Shown here piece by piece: positions 8,901 through 14,434 of a DNA stretch of 19,418 nucleotides. Location: positions 1 through 19,418 of the forward strand of contig JAFTMF010000122.1 of the NCBI GenBank assembly GCA_017452565.1, in the 5' to 3' direction. The stretch's first letter is position 1; the number at the start of each line of letters is the position of its first letter. A model generated the notes under the pieces. That model searched no databases and was not told the origin of the DNA. It saw only the letters and a list, made by a program, of their open reading frames with translations. The position numbers were made by a program, and so were the translations under genes. This DNA comes from Clostridia bacterium. GTDB lineage: Bacteria > Bacillota > Clostridia > Oscillospirales > CAG-272.

Positions 8901-10249
8901 CCACCGAAATGGCACGATACGGTCTGACCCTGACCCTGCCTGCCTCCTACGAGCAGGCGACCTGGTACGGCTACGGCGAATACGATAGCTACGTAGACCG
9001 CAACCGCTCCTGCCTCCCCGGTGTCTACTCTTCCACTGTTACCGAGAACCTCACCCTCTTCGGAAAACCTCAGGACGGCGGCAATATGACCCGTGTCCGC
9101 TGGTATGCCCTCACCTCCGAGAGCAACAACACCGGTCTGATGGCAGTATCCGATTCTATGGAGGCGCAGGCCATCCACTATTCTGCGGCGCAGCTGAAGA
9201 ATGCCAAGTATACCCACCAGCTTGCCGCAAATCCCTCCTATACCTATCTGACTCTGTCTTATATGTCCCGCGGTACAGGCGGTGCCTCCTGCGGCCCCGA
9301 TACGCTGACAGAGTATCGCATCCCCGTAGGTCAGGAGCTGACCTTCACCGTGACCCTCGTTCCCTTTGACAAGGGTGCGGACAGCAATGCGCTCACAGAG
9401 CAGTCTAAGCTGTGGAGAGACAGCGCATCCATCGGCCCCGACGACATCGACGGCATCCTTGCCGACCGGGTTGCGGAAAAGATCGCTCTGCTGGCTATCG
9501 ATCCCTCGGGCGTGAAGAAGGCAAGAGCCGCCTACGATGCCCTCACCGACGCACAGAAGGCGTTGGTTGATAACTACCGCATTCTGGAGGTTGTAGAGAG
9601 AGACGGCGCCATCAAGACCATCATCAACGATAAGGCAGGCAATTTCTCCACCACCGCTTCCACCGGCGTGCTCACCGATGATCCCGAGTCTCCCACCGGC
9701 ACTACCTTCAACGGCAACTTTATGATTGCCGACAAGAATTCTCTCATCAAGAATACCTTCTCGGGCAAGGCGCAGTTCACCATCACCGCATGGGTGAAGC
9801 TGGACGATTTCAACGAGCACAACCTCATCGCCTCTACCGGCGACAATCAGGTTACTCTGAAGATCGACAGCAGCGGACGCCTGGAATTCTTCATCTACGA
9901 GAACGGCTGGGATAACATCATCACCGTGTCTCCCTCTGATGCAGGCGTGGGCGTGAACCAGTGGTTCCACATCACCGCACTTCGTGATGCACAGGGACTG
10001 AAGCTCTACGTGAACGGCAAGCTGATCGGCACGAGAGCATTCACCGGAACCGCTCCCACATCTACCACCTTGGGCATCGGCATCCAGCCCGGCGCCACCG
10101 ACCGCAAGTTCCGCGGCGATATGGCGGCCGTGCAGATCTACAACCGTGCGCTCACGGTGGACGAGATCAAGGCACTGACTCCCGACAAGACGCTGGACGG
10201 TCTGATCCTCGGCTATGATATGAGCGATACCTCGTCCAATTTGGACTAA
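5957..10249 (+). CDS. Secreted LacZ-type GH2 beta-galactosidase with LamG-like domain
   Basis: A 1430-aa lipoprotein; ATG at 5957 with GGAGG 6 bases upstream. The signal sequence has two possible lipobox cysteines (Cys19 in LLASC, Cys24 in VVGC). The LacZ core has an enlarged N-terminal region, a GH2 sugar-binding jelly roll (NPVGFYRTTF near 222), an Ig-like domain, and a TIM barrel from about 465 with KGVNRHDNEG, NAVRTSHYPND and EANVEDH. Acid/base Glu583 is in SLGNE and nucleophile Glu646 in QCEYAHAMGNS. The LacZ C-terminal 'small chain' domain spans about 860-1140. A helical module of the ARAAYDALTDAQKALV type at about 1165-1215 links to a concanavalin A/LamG-like fold at about 1250-1410. 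It retains most active-site motifs, so beta-galactosidase activity is likely, on an external glycan. Cotranscribed with the GH43 gene; a strong terminator follows. Confidence 0.93.
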   Translation: MKRSVKIGALFLSLLLASCTVVGCNRGKGNQTTDPWNTTSGLPDDMEVIPEDITKTLFSMNEWTGKKAKDASGKTVQQTDIFSVNEVEHHSTETLVYQSVEDAVEGAKNYDYERSKYYQLLTGEGKPWKLAVYESVNTAKKAGVYGKFFKTDYDMSKAPVYEGKNVVGTYNTAYYGGFKDVILPASWQAQGFDFPIYSNFTYPWNAFKNGSVTLPYAPQNTNPVGFYRTTFTVDKEWLDNNRSVYINFGGVESCYYVWVNGYEVGYSESSYDSSEFDLTPYLNKDGSENLLAVMAIRWCDGSYFENQDFLRLGGIFRDVYLYSTPAVQIFDYSVVTDLDKTYTDADLDIKVELLNKTTKTLATGKYSIDVKLFDAEGKNLFEKNPLTASLTRDVESGAKAPISLSRTVEKPHLWSDEDPYLYTLVLTLYDAEGNYYGSTAQQLGFREIEFTKTTGSSANGSVYKDVLLNGKKILLKGVNRHDNEGSTGKYVSRETYQKDVEIMKQLNINAVRTSHYPNDKYLYYLCDKYGIFMLAEANVEDHYAVGDANTEKYFRKSVQDRVLDLVEREKNRTSVIIWSLGNELSQSRVYPETISKMKKIDPTRLVHLESYGTGGGVDLGSGMYWSIESMENMGKASNKMPWIQCEYAHAMGNSVGNLYEYWEVIRSYDNLLGAFIWDFVDQTLYTEIPRGSADLLGTGKFWAYGGAWGDAINSGDFCQNGIISGDRTIQPEGYEVKYVYQNIWFNSDITQIGAGKVSVFNEFKFTDLSAYDFTYELRQNGITVDSGKLTVSGKPGETVDITVPYQMPAVIGADDEFSLVLFAKEKADTKWAKAGYVVASEVFDIPVEVAHAAADRGAMPSAVLTETDTDWTVKGSDFEAVFNKAKGALTSYIYKGETILSTALLPTYRRAQLSNDKSNFWDNVTVGDVQSMTVKPAADGKSVTVKAVLKLKSAGGSLQTMEYTVYGSGEITVKATLDPDYATEMARYGLTLTLPASYEQATWYGYGEYDSYVDRNRSCLPGVYSSTVTENLTLFGKPQDGGNMTRVRWYALTSESNNTGLMAVSDSMEAQAIHYSAAQLKNAKYTHQLAANPSYTYLTLSYMSRGTGGASCGPDTLTEYRIPVGQELTFTVTLVPFDKGADSNALTEQSKLWRDSASIGPDDIDGILADRVAEKIALLAIDPSGVKKARAAYDALTDAQKALVDNYRILEVVERDGAIKTIINDKAGNFSTTASTGVLTDDPESPTGTTFNGNFMIADKNSLIKNTFSGKAQFTITAWVKLDDFNEHNLIASTGDNQVTLKIDSSGRLEFFIYENGWDNIITVSPSDAGVGVNQWFHITALRDAQGLKLYVNGKLIGTRAFTGTAPTSTTLGIGIQPGATDRKFRGDMAAVQIYNRALTVDEIKALTPDKTLDGLILGYDMSDTSSNLD

Positions 10250-10256
10250 ACTACAG

Positions 10257-10285
10257 ATCCCCACCCGAAAGGGTGGGGATTTTTT
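10257..10285 (+). terminator. Strong Rho-independent terminator of the glycosidase operon
   Basis: A perfect 10-bp stem ATCCCCACCC/GGGTGGGGAT (10257-10266 and 10271-10280) with a GAAA tetraloop and a run of six T (10280-10285), 7 bases after the GH2 stop codon. Confidence 0.97.
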
Positions 10286-10391
10286 GGGAATCGACCGGCT
10301 GCTGTGCGAACCGTTTCCGTATCCCCCGAGGGGAGAGGCGGTGGGAGACGATTCGACGATCGGATTTTCTGCGGTGGAAAAGGGAACAAAA

Positions 10392-10419
10392 AAGCCGCCC
10401 TACGCACGTAAGGCGACTT
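10392..10419 (-). terminator. Terminator of the XRE regulator gene
   Basis: A 12-bp hairpin (10392-10403 with 10408-10419, loop of 4) immediately after the regulator's stop codon. In minus-strand RNA two positions are G-U pairs, while in plus-strand RNA the same positions are C-A mismatches, so the hairpin is selected for minus-strand transcription. On that strand it continues into TTTTTTG. Confidence 0.85.
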
Positions 10420-10665
10420 TTACTTTTCTACTTCCAAATCCTCCGAGCGAAAGACTTCGTCATCTAAAAACTCGGTAAGGGGCATATTGAAACCTCTTGC
10501 CAGCATAATCACGGTGCTCAGCGTGACGGTTTTGTTCCGACCGTTCATAATACATTGCATACTTCCGTGCTGGATTCCCGATTCCTGCTCCAAGCGATAT
10601 TGGGACATATTCTTTTCCTGCAGTAATTTGGATATGCGTTTGGCTACGGCGTCATTTACAGTCAA
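10420..10665 (-). CDS. Small XRE-family DNA-binding regulator
   Basis: An 81-aa protein. I place the start at TTG 10665 because GGGAGGT lies 6 bases upstream; the longer reading to 10680 would run through that site. Almost the whole protein is one helix-turn-helix domain of the Cro/C1 (XRE) type: AVAKRISKLLQEKNMSQYRLEQESG, the recognition-helix region IQHGSMQCIMNGRN, then TVTLSTVIMLARGFNMPLTEFLDD. The acidic tail (EVFRSEDLEVEK) is short; there is no ligand or protease domain, so it is probably a simple dimeric repressor or activator. It is followed directly by its own terminator. Upstream lies an array of CCTACATA sites and a plus-strand promoter for a putative small RNA, which makes autoregulation and control of that RNA plausible. 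A phage or toxin-antitoxin origin is possible but no partner gene is present. Confidence 0.9.
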   Translation of the reverse strand: MTVNDAVAKRISKLLQEKNMSQYRLEQESGIQHGSMQCIMNGRNKTVTLSTVIMLARGFNMPLTEFLDDEVFRSEDLEVEK

Positions 10666-10716
10666 GCAGATACCTCCCAATCAGATAATTTGGCTCAGTA
10701 GTTTTCCTACATAAGT

Positions 10717-10745
10717 ATTGTACCAAGAAACTCAAAAATATTTAA
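10717..10745 (-). promoter_or_regulatory. Probable promoter of the XRE regulator gene
   Basis: Minus strand TACAAT (10722-10717) with a weak TTAAAT -35 (10745-10740) at 17-bp spacing. The expected start is near 10710, inside half-site O3, with a leader of about 45 bases to the TTG start. The weak -35 and operator O2 next to it suggest regulated use. Confidence 0.5.
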
Positions 10746-10765
10746 GAAGGTGTGCCTACATACTA

Positions 10766-10794
10766 TTGATTTTTTTGACAATCTTTGGTAGAAT
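10766..10794 (+). promoter_or_regulatory. Rightward promoter of the small-RNA candidate
   Basis: TTGATT (10766-10771), 17 bases, TAGAAT (10789-10794); expected start near 10801. The palindrome O1 begins on the last base of the -10, so a protein bound there would block RNA polymerase. An alternative TTGACA at 10775-10780 has no good -10 at the right distance. Confidence 0.6.
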
Positions 10795-10800
10795 ATGTAG

Positions 10801-11016
10801 GTAGACCTACATAACAGAAGCGAAGATGGTAGACGTGGCGAATTATGGTATCTGCAACGCCGATATACGAATTGTTTTGTGAGCAACAACAGTGCGTTCC
10901 AATCGTCAACAACCGGAGTTGTGACTCGGAGCAATAGTCTGTTGTTTCAGCCACGGTATGATCAAAGAGGGCGTTTGTTGATAAGGGCGCAGGTGAAAGC
11001 CTGCGCCTGTTTTTTT
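10801..11016 (+). ncRNA. Candidate structured small RNA, about 216 nt, rod-like
   Basis: No convincing protein frame occupies this stretch, yet it lies between a promoter and a terminator. Pairings found by eye: 10849-10852 with 10980-10983; 10855-10861 with 10970-10977 (one bulge); a large internal loop 10862-10870 / 10963-10969; 10871-10881 with 10952-10962 (10 of 11 pairs, some G-U); AACAACAG 10885-10892 with CTGTTGTT 10939-10946; GTTCC 10896-10900 with GGAGC 10928-10932; and an apical stem GTCA-A-CAAC / GTTG-TGAC around a CGGA loop (10905-10925). The result is one long irregular hairpin with a central bubble, an architecture like 6S RNA, but I cannot match conserved 6S sequence. It could equally be an unrelated regulatory RNA controlled by the XRE protein, or a leader read through into the next gene. 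Confidence 0.5.
10986..11016 (+). terminator. Rho-independent terminator of the small-RNA candidate
   Basis: An 8-bp GC-rich stem GGCGCAGG/CCTGCGCC (10986-10993 and 11000-11007), loop TGAAAG, then TGTTTTTTT (11008-11016). No protein gene ends just upstream on this strand, so it points to a non-coding transcript. Confidence 0.9.
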
Positions 11017-11100
11017 GAAAGGAGCAGGTTGACGTTAATTCTAAGAGATAGTTTGGATGGGAGTTTCTGTATAAAAATCCAACAAATTCCCCGATTCGTA

Positions 11101-11129
11101 TTGACAAATTGGTGAAAATATGGTAAAGT
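11101..11129 (+). promoter_or_regulatory. Promoter of the DUF4965 gene
   Basis: Perfect TTGACA (11101-11106), 17 bases, TAAAGT (11124-11129). The expected start is near 11136, about 40 bases before the ATG at 11177. Between the previous terminator (11016) and this promoter I see nothing else supportable. Confidence 0.75.
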
Positions 11130-11176
11130 AAATGAGGATATACTCCGAAAATTTTCCTATTTGAAAGGATACGCTT

Positions 11177-13123
11177 ATGAAACTCAGACCTCCGTCAGTC
11201 CCGCTGATCACAGTGGACCCCTATTTCTCCGTATGGTCTCCTGCGGACAAACTCACCGATTCCGTTACCGAGCACTGGACCGGCAAGCCCAACACTATGA
11301 TTGGCACCGTTAACGTGGACGGCACCGACTACATCTTTATGGGCAGAGCCAACAAGAGACTGCCTAAGATGGAGCAGGTTGATCTGACGGTCACCGCACT
11401 TTCCACAAAATACACCTTCGAAGGCGCAGGCATCAAGCTCACCGCTCTCTTCTCCACCCCCCTGCTTCCCGATGATTATTACTACTTCACCCGTCCCATC
11501 TCTTACCTGAAGCTGTCCTACACCTCTCTGGACGGTGCAGAGCATACCGTTACCGCAAAGGTAGCTGTATCCGAGGAAATCTGCCTCGATTTCCGTGGCT
11601 TTGGCAAGGTGGATACCGAGGTGATGACTCTGGGCGACGGCATCGCTACCGCTAAGATCGGCAAGGCTGACCAAAAGGTTCTGGCACGCCGCGGCGACGA
11701 TATCCGTATCGACTGGGGTTACTTCTATCTCTCTACCAAGGGCGGCACCGCTGCTGTGGAAGAGATCCCTATGGCATTCCGTGAAAGAGAACGTCACGGC
11801 GAGTCTATCTTCATGACCTTCGTGACCGCTGAAAATACCGTTACCGAGTGCGGCACCCTCTTCACCTTCGCTTACGACGACGTAGAGTCTATGATCTACT
11901 TCGGCGAGCGTCTGAAGACTTGGTGGAGCAAGGACGGCGCGCTGATCACCGATGAAATCGTAAAGGCATATGCTGACTACGCTGACGTAATGGTGAAGGC
12001 AGACGCATTCTCCGCAAAGCTGGCTTCCGACGCAGAGGCTGCAGGCGGCAAGGAATACAGAGAGCTGCTGGAGCTGGCATACCGTCAGGTTTGCGCCGCT
12101 CACAAACTGGTTCTGGATACCGACGGCAACATCCTGTACATCTCCAAGGAGTGCCACTCCAACGGCTGTGCTGCTACCGTTGACGTTTCCTACCCCTCCA
12201 TCCCCATGTTCCTGCTGTACAACCCCGAGCTGGTAGCAGGTATGATGAGACCTATTTATAAATACTCCCGCAGCGACGAGTGGGCTAAGAAGCTGAAGTT
12301 CGACTTCGCTCCTCACGATGCAGGTCAGTATCCTCACGTAAACGGTCAGGTTTACGCCGACAACAACATCGACGGTCAGATGCCCGTTGAGGAATGCGGC
12401 AATATGATCGTTATGGCAGCAACCCACGCCATCGCATCCGGCGACGTTTCCTTCGCTAAGGAAAATATGGATCTCTTGGAAATGTGGGCGAACTATCTGC
12501 TGAAGTACGGCGCAGACCCCGCTAACCAGCTCTGCACCGACGACTTTGCGGGTCACCTGGCACACAACTGTAACCTGTCCCTGAAGGCAATCTCCGGTAT
12601 TATCGGTCTGTCCCTGATCTACAAGATGCTGGGCGAGACTGCAAAGGCTGACGAGTACCTGGCGAAGGCAAAGGAACTGGCTGCCGACTGGGCAACTCGT
12701 GCCTCCAACGGCGACGGCTCCTACCGTCTGGCATTCGACCGTCCCGGCTCCTTCTCTATGAAGTACAACATCGTTTGGGATAAGCTGTTCGGTACCAACG
12801 TAATGGACAAGAACGTAATCGCTACCGAGGTTGCTTCCTACAAGGAAAAGACCTATCCCTACGGTCTGCCTCTGGATAACCGTAAGCCCTACACCAAGTC
12901 CGACTGGCTGGTATGGACTGCGACCCTGGCAGAAGACAAGGCAACCTTCGAAGAAATGGTACATCCTCTGTGGCTGACCTACAACTTCTCCGAGTCTCGT
13001 TGCCCCATGACCGACTGGTACTGGGTTCACACCGGTAATCAGGTTGGCTTCCGTCATCGTTCCGTACAGGGCGGCCTCTTCATCAAGCTGCTGGAAGCTT
13101 CCGGTAAGATGAAGATGAACTAA
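11177..13123 (+). CDS. DUF4965/DUF1793 (glutaminase A-like) family protein, cytosolic
   Basis: A 648-aa protein; ATG at 11177 with AAAGG about 8 bases upstream. It begins MKLRPPSVPLITVDPYFSVWSP, the DUF4964 signature seen at the start of GtaA-type proteins. It continues with a DUF5127-like beta region (about 70-290), DUF4965 (about 290-470, with HSNGCAATVDVSYPSIPMF and PHDAGQYPHVNG) and DUF1793 (about 475-645, an alpha/alpha toroid ending SESRCPMTDWYWVHTGNQ). The family is named after the fungal secreted glutaminase GtaA, but the toroid fold and plant-polymer contexts suggest a carbohydrate-active role for many members, so the reaction is uncertain. There is no signal peptide, so this one is probably cytosolic, unlike the glycosidases upstream. 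It has its own promoter and is followed by a 13-bp hairpin repeat. Confidence 0.9.
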   Translation: MKLRPPSVPLITVDPYFSVWSPADKLTDSVTEHWTGKPNTMIGTVNVDGTDYIFMGRANKRLPKMEQVDLTVTALSTKYTFEGAGIKLTALFSTPLLPDDYYYFTRPISYLKLSYTSLDGAEHTVTAKVAVSEEICLDFRGFGKVDTEVMTLGDGIATAKIGKADQKVLARRGDDIRIDWGYFYLSTKGGTAAVEEIPMAFRERERHGESIFMTFVTAENTVTECGTLFTFAYDDVESMIYFGERLKTWWSKDGALITDEIVKAYADYADVMVKADAFSAKLASDAEAAGGKEYRELLELAYRQVCAAHKLVLDTDGNILYISKECHSNGCAATVDVSYPSIPMFLLYNPELVAGMMRPIYKYSRSDEWAKKLKFDFAPHDAGQYPHVNGQVYADNNIDGQMPVEECGNMIVMAATHAIASGDVSFAKENMDLLEMWANYLLKYGADPANQLCTDDFAGHLAHNCNLSLKAISGIIGLSLIYKMLGETAKADEYLAKAKELAADWATRASNGDGSYRLAFDRPGSFSMKYNIVWDKLFGTNVMDKNVIATEVASYKEKTYPYGLPLDNRKPYTKSDWLVWTATLAEDKATFEEMVHPLWLTYNFSESRCPMTDWYWVHTGNQVGFRHRSVQGGLFIKLLEASGKMKMN

Positions 13124-13134
13124 AATAGTAAAAT

Positions 13135-13200
13135 AAAGGGGAACTTCTTGAAAGAAGTTCCCCTTTAGATCCCCTCAAGAACTTTTTGGAAAGCACGGCA
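13135..13200 (+). repeat. Hairpin repeat, copy 1 (terminator-like)
   Basis: A perfect 13-bp inverted repeat: AAAGGGGAACTTC (13135-13147), loop TTGAAA, GAAGTTCCCCTTT (13154-13166). It is followed by AGATCCCCTCAAGAACTTTT and TGGAAAGC. A diverged second copy lies at 14345-14400, after the next gene. Only three T follow the stem, so termination of the DUF4965 transcript may be partial. Confidence 0.75.
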
Positions 13201-13232
13201 AAATCTCGTTGCGCGGAAGGATAAAGATTGTT

Positions 13233-14345
13233 ATGCTATACGAACTGACCAACCAACAACGGCTCTGTCTGGGACTGGAGCCGGTAGGGGAGAGCTGGAG
13301 AATTGTAGATCTGCCTCGATCCGCCTACGATGATTACGATACCCGCATCTATCTGGACGGGAATTGCGTGCGGAAGATGATTCTGGTGGGGGAAAAGAAA
13401 TACGATGAGCTCACTATGGATGAAACGCTCTCCGCGGACGAAAAATTCCTGCTCCCCAAAACCGCCAAAGGCAAGCCGGTAAAGCTAAGCGCCGCTACCA
13501 TCGGCAAGCGCAAGGGAGTGGGGATGGCCATCGGGTATGATAGAGATTATCTGATGATCTTCAATGACAATACCCAGCAGACCTATTACGATAACCGGGG
13601 AGAGGGATATCCCCTCAAATCCCTTGACGATTTCAAAATTTGGGTAGATCGGTGGTGCGCCGAGACGAGCGAGGCAGATCTTGCCGATATTCAGGCGTTT
13701 GCCGCAAGGCCGAGAGTCCATATCGCCTACAAAGAAGGCGATTTCTTCCGGTTCCGCTGGAATCGGAAATTGTGGGGATACGGCCGCATTTTGCTGGATT
13801 ACGGCAAAATGCGCAAGGAAAAAGCGCCGGTTTGGGACATTTTTATGGGAAAGGCGCTGGTTATCTCGGTTTATCCCATCGTCACCGAAAACCCGAATCT
13901 CACCATCGACGATCTGGCAGGGCGGAAAGCGCTTCCATCCCAGCTCATTGCAGACAATCGGTTTTTCTACGGTGCTTATGAGATCATCGGCAACCGTCCG
14001 CTGACGGCTGCGGAAGAAGATTTTCCCATCCATTACGGTGAAAGCCTGAGCAGCGAGCGGGCGCTCTATTTCCAATGCGGCCGAACCTATCTTCGGTTGC
14101 CGAACGTCAAAGAACTCTCAAACGGTTGGCCGGGCTATCACTACCACGGCGTTGGATTTAATCTGAATGTGGATCTTCCCACCGTGCAAGCGTGCATTCG
14201 GGAGCAGAGTAATCGGCCCTATTGGTCGCATCCCTATCATCAAGTGGGCAGGATGAATGACGATTTGCGTCATCCCGCACTTGCCAAAGAGAGGGCTGCG
14301 ATCTTCCGTCAGCTGGGACTGCGGGAAGAAGATTTTATGAAATAA
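13233..14345 (+). CDS. Imm26/phosphotriesterase HocA-like domain protein
   Basis: A 370-aa cytosolic protein; ATG at 13233 with GGAAGG about 12 bases upstream (an in-frame TTG at 13209 is possible). Residues about 1-160 are an unrecognised N-terminal half with LYELTNQQRLCLGLEPV and a short YDRDYLMIF strand. From about 165 there is an Imm26-type domain: YKEGDFFRFRWNRKLWGYGRILLDYG, in which GDFF, WGYGRI and then ISVYPIVTENPNLTIDDL are the recognisable pieces. The tail contains a Y/H-rich segment (WPGYHYHGVGFNLN). Imm26 is a family of polymorphic-toxin immunity proteins that also carries the HocA name. No toxin is next to it, so it may be an orphan immunity protein or have another job. No promoter is evident; expression may come from read-through of the DUF4965 gene. 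Flanked by two copies of a hairpin repeat. Confidence 0.8.
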   Translation: MLYELTNQQRLCLGLEPVGESWRIVDLPRSAYDDYDTRIYLDGNCVRKMILVGEKKYDELTMDETLSADEKFLLPKTAKGKPVKLSAATIGKRKGVGMAIGYDRDYLMIFNDNTQQTYYDNRGEGYPLKSLDDFKIWVDRWCAETSEADLADIQAFAARPRVHIAYKEGDFFRFRWNRKLWGYGRILLDYGKMRKEKAPVWDIFMGKALVISVYPIVTENPNLTIDDLAGRKALPSQLIADNRFFYGAYEIIGNRPLTAAEEDFPIHYGESLSSERALYFQCGRTYLRLPNVKELSNGWPGYHYHGVGFNLNVDLPTVQACIREQSNRPYWSHPYHQVGRMNDDLRHPALAKERAAIFRQLGLREEDFMK

Positions 14346-14400
14346 ATGGAGAACTTCTTGAAAGAAGCTCCCTTTGAATCCGAAATAATTGGAAAGAATT
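14345..14400 (+). repeat. Hairpin repeat, copy 2 (diverged)
   Basis: It matches copy 1 (13135-13200) through the shared core GAACTTCTTGAAAGAAG, but the outer stem carries mismatches (GGAGAACTTC against GAAGCTCCC). CTTTGAATCC and TTGGAAAG follow at positions corresponding to copy 1. It lies directly after the Imm26 gene's stop codon. Confidence 0.65.
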
Positions 14401-14401
14401 G

Positions 14402-14421
14402 CCCGACGAATCCTCGTCGGG
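14402..14421 (+). promoter_or_regulatory. Hairpin directly before the propeller gene's ribosome binding site
   Basis: A perfect 8-bp stem CCCGACGA/TCGTCGGG with loop ATCC, ending 3 bases before the GGAGG (14425-14429) of the next gene. There is no T-run, so it is not a terminator. It may shield or stabilise the 5' end of the message, or be part of the same mobile repeat family. Confidence 0.5.
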
Positions 14422-14434
14422 TGAGGAGGAAACT

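Larger units (their letters stand above)
10694..10813. promoter_or_regulatory. Operator array of CCTACATA sites between regulator and small-RNA candidate
   Basis: O1, 10794-10813, is a 20-bp palindrome TATGTAGGTAGACCTACATA with 9-bp arms, mismatched only at its two central bases. O2, 10743-10762, has the same 8-4-8 layout: the right arm CCTACATA is perfect and the left arm TAAGAAGG matches at 6 of 8 positions. O3, 10706-10713, is a single CCTACATA half-site. Centres lie about 50 bp apart, close to five helical turns. O1 overlaps the -10 and start of the rightward promoter; O3 overlaps the likely start of the leftward regulator transcript. The binding protein is inferred to be the adjacent XRE protein. 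Confidence 0.7.

Noticed and set aside
5930..10264. 1444-codon open frame antisense to the GH2 gene
   Set aside because: It mirrors the GH2 frame; the GH2 product has full domain and catalytic motifs, a signal and a ribosome binding site. The antisense reading is low-complexity, histidine/glycine/valine-rich and has no recognisable domain. It stays open because the real gene avoids certain codons.
10775..10803. Perfect TTGACA at 10775 as the -35 of the small-RNA promoter
   Set aside because: At 16-18 bases the -10 would be GTAGGT, TAGGTA or AGGTAG, all poor; TTGATT at 10766 with TAGAAT fits better, though the TTGACA may add to it.
11029..11115. 28-codon frame with TTG start and GGAG before it, downstream of the small-RNA terminator
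   Set aside because: The spacing is short (4 bases), it overlaps the -35 of the next promoter, and there is no promoter of its own.
11195..13057. 620-codon open frame antisense to the DUF4965 gene
   Set aside because: Same mirror effect; the plus-strand protein is clearly a real family member.
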